In this document: positions 56,401 through 64,000 of the stretch, piece after piece
Position numbering within the stretch: the first letter of the stretch is position 1
How the letters are laid out: every line of letters begins with the position of its first letter
Source of the DNA: Himantopus leucocephalus
Taxonomy: Eukaryota > Chordata > Aves > Charadriiformes > Recurvirostridae
NCBI GenBank assembly: GCA_003993805.1
Contig: RSEF01000005.1
Span: 19,257,778 to 19,321,777, forward strand
Direction of reading: 5' to 3'
DNA: 64,000 bases
Made by a program: the position numbers and the translations under genes
The notes under the pieces: generated by a model
The model's input: only the letters and a program-made list of their open reading frames with translations
The model's database searches: none
Told to the model about the DNA's origin: nothing

Positions 56401-59400
56401 GAGAGTGCAGTTCTCACCTTCCCCCGTGCCTCCCTCAGCTGTTTCTCTGACGCCGCCTGTTTAGTGTTTGCTTCTCTCACCATCTTGTGCGCTTCCTGGA
56501 CCAGAGAGAATTTTAGTCTGTCTGTTGCAGCCCCAACTCATAAAACCACCAGGGCAGGCCAAAGCTCTGCCATATCGCGTGCTCTGGACAAGCAAGCAGG
56601 GGGACAGACATCACTGCCACATCCGAGGGTTTTCCTCTGTCAGCTGTGACGAGCCTGCCCCCAGAACTTCCCGGAGAAAGCTCTCGGTGCCAGAGCCCGG
56701 AGTGCATCTCCCTTCTAAAAGTATGCTTGGTGAAATTAAAAGAGTTTAGCTGGCTGAGTCCCAAGGTCATTTCTTTCACTGATATGGACTGCTGTGAAGA
56801 AAGCTAGAAGCAAGGGCCTGCCCCTCCTGGCCCTTGGGAACTGTTTTAAAGCTGAGGCTTTAACATTAGCACCCACCTGTGCTACATCACAGCTGTGCCT
56901 GCACCCAGTCCAATACCTCTGTGGCTCTGACCTTGACACAGACTCACGACCTTGGCTTCCTGACTTGACCTCAGCCCTACGTTGTCACTGCAGACTCGCT
57001 GGTTGATCAGTGGACTGTTTTCTGACCCTGATTGCTGTCTGTGGCACAGATCCTGATCCAGCCTTGCTGCTCCACGTCTTGGCTCCTCGCTGGTGAGGTC
57101 ACCGCTTTGCCTGACTTGTTATTGCACTTTGCTCCCACTTCCCTTGCGGAGCGGCCAGCCCTCACTGCTCTGCGCACGGCTGCAACACAGCAGGAGCTGT
57201 AGTTCAGATGGGGGCCAAATGGTAGAGCCTAGCTTAAAAGCATCTCCCACAGGAAGAGGGGAGCTGTGCGAGTCCCAGCTGGGGCCTCCCCACAGCGCTG
57301 TCTGGAAGCAGTCTGTCAAAGGCCACCAAAGGAAGGGGACAGCCCTCAGCTACACTATCTCTAAATTCACCCTGAGCCCAGGCAGCAAAATCTCCAGGAG
57401 GGGGATGCTCTCTTGGCCCTCACACTCAGCATCAGCCTGTGTTTCAAAGGTACAGATGGGCTCTGGCTTTCCTCACTGCCCAGTCAGATCCAGACACTAG
57501 AGCTGCTGGTAAATGGGATTTTGCCAGGATAGAGCTTGGCAAGAACCACATTACAAAAAAAAAAAACAAACAAAACCAACAGGCCTTCTGAACACTCACT
57601 GGAGCAGAGTATATGAGGACATCCAGCTTGTTCCCACCCCAAGCAAGGGCTGACACAAATCATCTCTATTACACAGCAGCTGCTGTCCAGACTACAGAGC
57701 ACGCACAGGAGAGGGACAGGGAGCTGACGCTTAGCATCAGCTACAGACAGCCCCACATCTGGTTTTGCTACCAGATGTACAGACCCGCAACTACCGTGCT
57801 CTTTATGCCACCCCACAGCTGCTAGAAGGGGAAAGAAATGCATGCAAATGCTCCCCAGGAGCAGGTACAAGCCCCTGCTCTCAGGCTCTGCCTGCAGCAC
57901 TGCCCAGCTCTGCTCCAAGTGGGAAAGAACAACAGGGGAAAGGAGGAAACTGTGGGAGGACATGGCTGGAAGTTCAGGGAAAGCCTGTCTTAAAGGAGTT
58001 GGATGTAAGCTTAGCTTAAGAAATGATGAGAAAAGGAAGAGGGTGGTACCTCAAATAGGCTAGCTGTTAACTCCTCTAGTTCCTGCTCCAGTTGTTCTCT
58101 GACTTTTGACAATCTCTCACATTCTTTGTCCTTCAGCTTCAGCTCCTGTTGAGGAAGTGGAAAGGGATGCGTGAGCTCATACCTGGCCCCAGTAGTGTTG
58201 ATGCCTGCCTGCCATGTCACCAAAGCCATCCCTCCACAAGCTGTAGCAGGCTTTTCAGGCTGGAATTGCTCGCTTGTCCGTAGCAAGGAGGCTCCATAGT
58301 AAGCACTGCCTGCCTCAAGCTTCTTTCTGCAGCAGGTTTCCAGGAGTAATTTGGATGTTGGCATGGAGGCTTTGGGTCAACCTAGCAACTGATGTCCTGC
58401 TCTAAAGCACTTTATGGCCACCACAGCTCAATCTCACTTCTCTCCTGCCTGCTTCAGACTGCGGCACAGCCACATTCGGACCCTGCTCCCCTCAGCACCA
58501 CCTCTAGGAAAACCCCCACTGCTCAAATCTGTGCCGCCATCCTCAGGTGTTCTCACAAACTCCGGGCCTTACCTTTTGTGCTTTGTGCAGCTCTTCCTTC
58601 AGGAATTCAGATCCCTTTTCACGGATCTCCACTGAGGAGCTGCGTAGACGTGACACATTGAGCTGTTCGGTGGACTGGGTCTCATCCCCACCTCCGGCAT
58701 CCTGGCATCCAGTCTCTGGCTCCTCCTTGCTGCCTTTGGATGGCATTAGTGTCTTCCAGTGTCCCACAGCGGGTTGCTTCTGGCTGTCTTCCTCAAAATT
58801 GGCCTGGCTGTGGGGTACCAGCACAGTGAAACCTTATATGGGGGCGATTCACAGACTTCCTCTGACACTCGCAACACATCCACCTCCAGCCTCTCACAGG
58901 CACTGAAGTGATGCAGGGAGGGTGATGGCACATGAAAAGGGCAGCATTGGCTCAGAGGACCTGTTTTGTGCCCAGCACCCCCAGTTCCTTTACCCTGCAT
59001 TGCAGGCACTGCCTCCCTATTGAAGTGCTTCACCCTTTTGCCATGGATTGCTTCCAGACCAGCAACAGAAAGGATGACAATCTAAAATAAAGACTCTGGG
59101 GGAAATCTCCACTCCTGTCCTGGGATCTTTACGAATTGCACCAAGTCTAGTTTGAGATGCCCAGACGGCACTCCTTTTAAGAAGGGCTGGTTTCTCAACA
59201 GTAAGTACTCCCTCACAGATAATTCTGGACACACAAAGCTTAGTAGGCAAAGCAATGCTATTAGTAACTCCTGGTTTCACCCTTCTCAACCAGCATGTCC
59301 CAGATACTATTAAGTCAGGATAAAGCAGGAGAATTAAAGACAGCTGCTCCAGGAATCCCATTCTCGCCTGCTTTCAGAGAGAAACAGACTGCAGCTGGCC

Positions 59401-62400
59401 TGTTTAGAACTCCAATGTACACCCAGTGACCCAAGTTCAGAGACACTGCTTCCCCAACTGAAGAAGAGTAGCAAGAAAAAGCAAGTAAAGCTTTCCCATT
59501 CCCTAGCAGTACACAGACCCTAATCCCCTGCACTGCAAACCCAGCCTTCCTCTCCCCCTCACCCCTGCTTCTGAGGGGAAGGATCTATTTTTAACCCACT
59601 GGTTTCGCACCAAAGTCCTCCACAGAGCAGTCTAAAACATTTCCATTAAGCTGAGATGAAGCCCTATTTTTCAGTTTCAGTGGCTGGCACGGAGGGATGT
59701 ACTAGAAGGAAGAAACCAGAAAAGTCACCCAGGACACTGTTCCCCAATGCTCAGTAGGACTTTGTCAACAAAATAACACGGACCCTGGAAGAGGCTGATG
59801 AGTTTAGTAGGCTTTGCAGCTGCTGGGGTCTTACGAGAGGAAAACGTAGGCTTTAGTGCCTGTATGATAGGGTACCGCAATCATAGTGTTGCCTAGAGCA
59901 CGTGCATCACCTCCTCTTCATGCATTGAACCATCCTCACGTGGTCACTTGCCATTTGAAGTCAGCGGGAGCGCAATCAAGCCTTGCACACATGGAAGCTT
60001 TCTATCATGTCCAGCACACAACGCACTACAGATTAACCTGCTACCAGTTATCTGTGGGTCACAAGCCTTAGCTGAGCTGTGGTGCTGCCCTCTTCCATGC
60101 ACAGCACCAATCCCTCCTCCCGCACACTCCTTCTGGCTACTGCTTCTTGCCCACTACCTTCTCCTGCAGAGAAGCTATCCCCTTCTTTTGTTAGGTTCAC
60201 TTTCTCTTCTTCCCTTTTCCTAATCTCTGTGTTCTCCTCTCCTGAATTTGCCCTACCTCCTGTATTCCAGCCAGGCCACCCTCTTCCCCCTCGCTCTGAC
60301 TCCAGCCCCATACTGGGCTTATGTCCTCAGCCATGTGCAGGTCCAAAGAGCCTTGCTCTCCTTCATCTCACCCAAATACAAAAGGCAGTCAAACCATGAG
60401 GCCCAGCTACTGACAGGCCTTTTTCTCCTAGGCTATGCCACCTGGCAGCAGCATGGTGCTACCACCTTTGCTACTCAGATTGCTCCCTTACTGCCCCCCC
60501 AAAGCTGTCCATCAGCAACAGTTGTCCAGAGTCATCTTCCAAAGAGGGAAAGAAGCAGCAGCTACCAGGTAATTCAGCTCAGGTACCACAGAAAAGCATG
60601 TGGAAAAGCACACATGGAAAACTCCCTGAACCATGAGAAGATGAAGAGCATAACATCATCACCATGCCACGCCAACTAGACAGCATTTTGACTACAGAAC
60701 TGGGGGAGGAGGATACGCAGTCGGTATCATAGATTTTTCTGACCTTTCTGTTGAGCAAGAATGAGTGAAAGCACCAGAAGGATGATCACAGAGCAGTGCT
60801 AAGAAGGTAGGAAAGGACAAAAACAAACTGGTGTCTCATTGACTTCACTTGGTTTTACTGAACATTCGCTGGGAAGATCTAGAAAAGGAGGCTCATCCTG
60901 GTGATAGTACTAAATTTGGAAGTGTGGAAAATAACATAAAAGGGTGCGTTGGGGAAAGGGCAAGAAAATAAACATTAGTTTTGGCCAGAGGAAAAAGGAC
61001 AGACAGTGCCTCCAAGCAAAGATAATTCATCTTGAGCTATTCAGCATGCTGGGACTGCTTGATAAAAAGCAATATGCACAAACGTGGAGGGATACGCCTG
61101 GCTGAGCGAGCCATGACCAACAAGGAACTCCCAGACCGGGCACGCTTCTACAGTTTGAGGTGCGAGAGAGCATGGAAGTGCAAACTACATGGTGTTCAGA
61201 GAGTGCAGTGCCTGCTCCATCCAGTTAGGCTGCTCTGTTGGCACATTTGGTTAATCAGAGGAAAGGCAAAACTGCACAGAAGAAATAAAATTGTTTAGAA
61301 AGGTCAAGATTAGCTCACACGGATCACTTACCTAAACAGTGACATCGCTAACAGGATGAGGAGGTCTCCAAAGGCTCCAAACACTAAGGGAGGGGAGAGA
61401 TTGAGCAAGAGCATGACCCAAAGGAAGGAATTAAATCCATTACACAAAGGTGGGGATGTAATGAGACCAATTAATCCCAGAGATGCGGAGAGGTTCTCTG
61501 CGATGGATTTGCCACAGAGCATGCCAGAGAGGTCTGTTCAACAGTTAAACCATTTATTTCTCAGGTGGCATAGTGGCAGCACTCTCTGCTGTAGACTTTT
61601 GAGATTAGACAGGGTAAGTTGCAGAGAACACATCTCTCCAGGTTCTCCTGCATTAGAGAGGAAACACACCCGAAGGGGCCCAGCCAGTCCCAGCACCTCC
61701 AGCTTCTGTGAGCAGAATGAATAAAAACCCCAAAACAACAGACCATAGAGGAAAAGCTAGATTCAAAACCAAGCAGCTAGTAAAAAAATAATAAAGAAGC
61801 AGCATGGAAAAGGGACATGTCAACAGTCCACCAAACTACTAAGACAGCCAATCTAACCCGTCTATAACAGGAAGAAAAAAAAACAACGTTGTTTCATTAT
61901 GACTCTCAAGTTCTCAGATGAGAGTTGTTTGTCTTGGGATACAGGTATTCCAGTGTATTTTCACACACTATGGAAGAAAACTGGAGGAGACAGAGGAATG
62001 AAATGGTCCCACCCACACTCCGTAGTGCCAAGGGACCTAAAAACCTATCCTGAAAAATCATCCCTTCTTCTATGACGGAATAGCGCTTTCTCCAGGCCGT
62101 GCAAACAGAATCCCCACAAAAGTGCTGGCTATGGTGGCTTCTGCCCAGCCAAGCCCCCATCTCCAGTGTCCGGATGGGGCTTTGCAACAAACCGCCCCCA
62201 GAGACCAAAGGACCACCACGTATACTCGCATACTCTTGCTATCGCTGGTCTGACTGGTGGCTATCTTTCCTGGAAAAATGTATCATACCCTAAAGGTCCC
62301 ACACCGACACAAGAAATGCAAACTTATACAAAAAAAACCCAACACCCCACAACCTTCTAAAGTTGGATTCTGTAGAAAAAGCAAAAAAATGTGCAGGATC

Positions 62401-63367
62401 TGCACTTTTTCCAGCGGGCCCCACATGTTTCCTGCAGTGCTGACCTGACAGGGTTATTTCCCGTGCAAACAGCCTGTGGGTCTCTCCAGGTTAAACTCTT
62501 GCCCTCAGGCTTGCGAAGAGGACCCGACTTTTCCACCCCCATCAGGACAGAAGCCTGCATGCTGTTGTTCTGCACCGCCACGAAGCACCATCGGTCCATA
62601 GCCCGTGCGCCACCCCACCAGCTCTCAAAAGCTTTTGCAAAGCATATGGTCTGTTTTATTGTAGCGTAATAAACAACTTACAGAATCACTGGAAGGTCTG
62701 GGTTGGNACACCTCCCACCAGCCCAGGTTGCTCCAAGCCCCGTCCAACCTGGCCTTGAACACCTCCAGGGATGGGGCAGCCACAGCTTCTCGGGGCAACC
62801 TGCCCCAGGGGCTCACCACCCGCACAGGGAAACATTTCTTCCTAATATCTATTCTAAATCTCCCCTCTTCCAATTTGAAGCCATTACCCTTCGCCCATTC
62901 GTCTCAATCACCCACCGTGTCCTTACGCCTGCGGCTCGCTGGCGGACACCGTACCTCCTTATTCTGTCCCCTTACCTGACTTCCAGACAACCGCATGCAC
63001 AAACACACGCCAGCGGAGCCTCGAGACCGGACTGCCCCGTGAGTTTTTCAGCTCCAAGGACGCGAAATATTAACAGCAAAGCAAACAAACCCAATGGAAG
63101 CCCAAGGGGAAACTCAGCCCCGCTTCTCCCGGCCAGACGCCCTTGTCCCAGCCACCCCAAGGCGGCGAGGCTCGGGGACAGCCGCCGGTTCCCACCCCTG
63201 CCCGCTCTGGGAAGGGCTGTGTCCGGCCGCCACACGCCGCGGGCCCGCAGAGCCCGGCCGCTTTCCCCCGCCACCGGCCAGGCCCCGCGCCCCGGCCCCC
63301 GCCTCACCGCCCGGAGCCTCCCTCCCAGCACGGCGGGGCCGGGCTCCCGGACCTACCCCCTCCGCAT
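47338..63367 (-). CDS. RAB3IL1: RAB3IL1 (GRAB), Rab guanine nucleotide exchange factor, complete, 10 coding exons
   Basis: The coding exons, in gene order, are 63367-63357, 58807-58573, 58145-58050, 56495-56418, 55788-55573, 52159-52031, 51917-51805, 49027-48928, 47907-47841 and 47420-47338. They sum to 1128 nt, 375 residues plus TAA. The family carries a Sec2 coiled-coil domain that exchanges nucleotide on Rab3A and Rab8 on secretory vesicles. Visible are [19 protein letters not shown], the exchange core [20 protein letters not shown] and [11 protein letters not shown] (about 60-160), a Ser/Thr-rich linker with [13 protein letters not shown], and the C-terminal [38 protein letters not shown] and NRELHPQL favour RAB3IL1 over its paralogue RAB3IP. 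The first coding exon is inferred from phase and is the least certain part; the rest is secure. Confidence 0.93.
47841..47907 (-). CDS. RAB3IL1: RAB3IL1 coding exon 9
   Basis: The exon is 67 nt, acceptor CCCTCAG, donor GTAAGA, ending in phase 1. It encodes [20 protein letters not shown] and QD, nearly invariant in Rabin-type proteins. Confidence 0.96.
47908..48927 (-). other. RAB3IL1: RAB3IL1 intron 8
   Basis: This 1020 bp intron has A-rich short runs near 47925-47950 and 48078, and nothing else recognisable. Confidence 0.85.
48928..49027 (-). CDS. RAB3IL1: RAB3IL1 coding exon 8
   Basis: The exon is 100 nt, acceptor CTCTGCAG, donor GTGAGT. It encodes [20 protein letters not shown] and [14 protein letters not shown], with the conserved cysteines and NYYYISP of the Rabin-type C-terminal domain. 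Confidence 0.95.
49028..51804 (-). other. RAB3IL1: RAB3IL1 intron 7
   Basis: This 2777 bp intron contains the candidate 24-nt microexon at 50905-50882. No recognised transposon is present. Confidence 0.85.
50882..50905 (-). CDS. RAB3IL1: Candidate 24-nt microexon of RAB3IL1 (unconfirmed)
   Basis: On the minus strand a run of 15 T, then GTGTCTTCACAG, precedes 24 nt that end at a perfect donor GTAAGT. Exon 7 ends with AA and exon 8 starts with G, so insertion replaces the junction Lys with Asn-Gly-Phe-Arg-Ser-Gln-Ile-Val-Thr and keeps the frame with no stop. Exact length, phase and both splice sites fit, but there is no transcript evidence here. Confidence 0.4.
51805..51917 (-). CDS. RAB3IL1: RAB3IL1 coding exon 7
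   Basis: The exon is 113 nt, acceptor TGCCGCAG, donor GTAAGG, ending in phase 2. It encodes [37 protein letters not shown] and two bases of a Lys codon. The intron before it is only 113 bp. Confidence 0.95.
52031..52159 (-). CDS. RAB3IL1: RAB3IL1 coding exon 6
   Basis: The exon is 129 nt (43 codons, phase 0), acceptor TTGCTGCAG, donor GTGAGT. It encodes [39 protein letters not shown] and KQE, the start of the conserved C-terminal domain. Confidence 0.95.
52160..55572 (-). other. RAB3IL1: RAB3IL1 intron 5
   Basis: This 3413 bp intron contains a candidate 69-nt in-frame cassette exon (53456-53388) and A-rich tracts near 53258-53290. The stretch 53750-55500 shows nothing recognisable. Confidence 0.8.
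53388..53456 (-). other. RAB3IL1: Candidate cassette exon of RAB3IL1 (unconfirmed)
   Basis: The stretch is 69 nt, open in phase 0, reading [20 protein letters not shown] then LRQ, with donor CAG/GTAACA. The acceptor would be GGGAAG, preceded about 10-35 nt upstream by a CT-rich run. Neighbouring exons 5 and 6 meet in phase 0, so inclusion would keep the frame. No known counterpart comes to mind. Confidence 0.2.
55573..55788 (-). CDS. RAB3IL1: RAB3IL1 coding exon 5 (linker)
   Basis: The exon is 216 nt (72 codons, phase 0), acceptor CCTCAG, donor GTGGGT. The coiled-coil end [20 protein letters not shown] is followed by a Ser/Pro-rich, basic linker with [13 protein letters not shown], then HECKE. 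The family member is most clearly recognised here. Serines in RNKSTSS are plausible phosphorylation sites (inference). Confidence 0.95.
55789..56417 (-). other. RAB3IL1: RAB3IL1 intron 4
   Basis: This 629 bp intron has nothing recognisable. Confidence 0.85.
56418..56495 (-). CDS. RAB3IL1: RAB3IL1 coding exon 4 (Sec2 core)
   Basis: The exon is 78 nt (26 codons, phase 0), acceptor TGGTCCAG, donor GTGAGA. It encodes [20 protein letters not shown] and REARGK, completing the Rab-binding section of the coiled coil. Confidence 0.96.
56496..58049 (-). other. RAB3IL1: RAB3IL1 intron 3
   Basis: This 1554 bp intron includes an A-rich tract near 57555. No exon or recognised repeat is seen. Confidence 0.85.
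58050..58145 (-). CDS. RAB3IL1: RAB3IL1 coding exon 3 (Sec2 core)
   Basis: The exon is 96 nt (32 codons, phase 0), acceptor CTCAACAG, donor [26 protein letters not shown] and [12 protein letters not shown] are the most conserved part of the exchange domain. The donor is atypical at +4 to +6. Confidence 0.96.
58573..58807 (-). CDS. RAB3IL1: RAB3IL1 coding exon 2
   Basis: The exon is 235 nt, acceptor CCCCACAG, donor GTAAGG. A variable acidic region ([20 protein letters not shown]) is followed by the conserved [20 protein letters not shown] and HKAQK that opens the Sec2 coiled coil. Confidence 0.93.
58808..63356 (-). other. RAB3IL1: RAB3IL1 intron 1
   Basis: This intron of about 4.5 kb contains a CR1 (62681-62893) with a single N. 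A good donor at 61332 follows a short in-phase ATG, which could be an alternative first exon. Nothing else is recognised. Confidence 0.6.
62681..62893 (-). mobile_element. CR1 LINE 3' end with internal single-N break
   Basis: CAGAATCACTGGAAGGTCTGGGTTGG is followed by an N at 62707 and then directly by ACACCTCCCACCAGCCCAGG. The sister copy at 28326 has about 50 bp between these points (AGGGACCTTGAAGATCATTC through CTGCCCTGGGCAGGG), so this copy has lost them, probably in assembly. It has the same orientation as RAB3IL1. Confidence 0.95.
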
Positions 63368-63750
63368 AGCTGTGTCCCGCCGCTGCCGCTCACGGCGGAG
63401 GCGGAGGAGCGCCCAGCGCCGCCGCCGCCGCCCCCATAGCCGGAGCCGTCCCCGTCCCCGGCGCCGCCTGAGGGACGGGCTCCCGCCGCCCGCGGGGGCA
63501 CCACGTGATCCCGGCGCGGCTCGCGCGGTAGGGGGCGCGCCTGCGCACTGCCGCCCGCCCGGGGCCCGGCGGGGAGCGGGGGCGGCGGCGGCGGCGGGGG
63601 GGGGAGGCCTTGACACCGCCCTCAGGCCCCGCCGCCGCCGCGTCCCGGGGTCGTGGAGCTCAGCCCGGCCTCTTGGGAGGCGGCCGGAGGGTGGTGCTGC
63701 GCTGGGAGCCGGGTGGCGGCCGGTCGCCCGTTGTCAGTGGCTCCGTCAGC
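63100..63750. promoter_or_regulatory. CpG island, probable bidirectional promoter
   Basis: The block is extremely GC- and CpG-rich, with many GGGCGG/CCGCCC boxes and CCG runs (for example 63421-63435 and 63575-63600). A CACGTGATC E-box-like site lies at about 63502-63510. It covers the inferred RAB3IL1 first exon and lies just left of a probable plus-strand exon, so it probably drives both genes. Confidence 0.65.
63357..63367 (-). CDS. RAB3IL1: RAB3IL1 coding exon 1 (inferred, 11 nt coding)
   Basis: ATGCGGAGGGG precedes the donor GTAGGT inside the CpG island. Its phase (two bases over) matches exon 2 exactly, giving [12 protein letters not shown].... The frame stays open upstream to another ATG at 63616, so a longer N-terminus is possible, and an alternative first exon near 61332-61345 has the same phase. 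The exact start is therefore uncertain. Confidence 0.5.
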
Positions 63751-63778
63751 CTCACGGTGCTGTGTGTTTTTTCCTCAG

Positions 63779-63974
63779 GGCGGGAAACCACAGCGGTGTC
63801 CCCTCTCAGCGGTTTAAACCAGGGACGTTGCCAGAGCTGTGATTCCGTGGAGGAGTTTGCACTCCCTTGTGAAGGGCCTGGGGGATAGACAGTAGAAACA
63901 CAAACCTCGAAACTGCTGTCACTGCCCTGATTTGGGGCTCCTGACCCACGATGGCCGAGCTGTGTGCTGCTGGG
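63779..63974 (+). CDS. Probable 5' exon of an unidentified plus-strand gene
   Basis: A T-rich tract and TTCCTCAG (acceptor, AG at 63777-63778) are followed by 196 nt with an ATG at 63951 in a CACGATGGCC context. The frame reads MAELCAAG and ends at a strong donor GTGAGT (63975). The exon would be mostly 5' UTR with eight codons. I do not recognise the gene. In mammals BEST1 is divergent from RAB3IL1, but these residues do not look like the BEST1 start. Everything beyond lies off the right edge. Confidence 0.35.
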
Positions 63975-64000
63975 GTGAGTGAAAGGCCTTCCTGGCGAGC

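Noticed and set aside
63353..63616. Arg/Ala-rich 87-codon minus frame as a separate small protein
   Set aside because: It is more simply the 5' UTR and start of RAB3IL1 in a CpG island. A longer RAB3IL1 N-terminus is noted as an alternative.
1..64000. CRISPR arrays, bacterial operons, tRNA or rRNA genes, retroviral genes
   Set aside because: No regularly spaced repeat-spacer pattern, no tRNA-like box B with a cloverleaf, no rRNA, and no retroviral gag/pol/env-type frames were seen. The gene structure is that of a vertebrate nuclear genome.

Overview
The window is vertebrate, almost certainly bird, genomic DNA. It carries many CR1 LINE 3' fragments (mostly several hundred bases or less, some ending in the ATTCTATG direct repeat typical of avian CR1), compact GC-rich promoters, and genes split into short exons with consensus splice sites. 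The species cannot be named from the sequence. There are two 100-N gaps (13448-13547, 39872-39971), one 33-N gap (2542-2574) and single Ns at 7979, 17734 and 62707.

Layout. (1) 1-2986, minus strand: the first two coding exons of FADS1 (delta-5 fatty acid desaturase); the rest lies beyond the left edge. (2) 2987-13953: an 11 kb head-to-head interval between FADS1 and FADS2, with a GC-box minisatellite beside FADS1, scattered CR1 remnants, and a G-rich minisatellite plus assembly gap just upstream of FADS2. (3) 13954-32563, plus strand: complete FADS2 (delta-6 desaturase), 12 coding exons, 441 residues, every splice phase consistent. (4) 32564-47337: the FADS2 3' UTR, intergenic DNA, and the probable RAB3IL1 3' UTR. 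It holds tandem repeats and a diverged pair of repeat blocks. I recognised no FADS3 exons here, although mammals have FADS3 at this position. (5) 47338-63367, minus strand: complete RAB3IL1 (GRAB, a Sec2-domain Rab guanine nucleotide exchange factor), assembled here as 10 coding exons and 375 residues. (6) 63100-64000: a CpG island shared by RAB3IL1 and a probable divergent plus-strand gene. Only the start of that gene is inside the window and I do not recognise it.

Function. FADS1 and FADS2 are the two front-end desaturases (cytochrome b5 plus three histidine boxes) of the ER pathway that makes long-chain polyunsaturated fatty acids from linoleic and alpha-linolenic acid. FADS2 makes the first desaturation and, after elongation, FADS1 makes the delta-5 step. 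RAB3IL1 is a syntenic neighbour in vesicle traffic with no biochemical link to the desaturases.

I found no unprecedented system. The observations most worth checking are a candidate 24-nt in-frame microexon in RAB3IL1 with strong splice sites, a candidate 69-nt in-frame cassette exon in the same gene, a 20-bp minisatellite that repeats an Sp1-type GC box five times directly upstream of the FADS1 start codon, and a diverged duplicated block downstream of FADS2.
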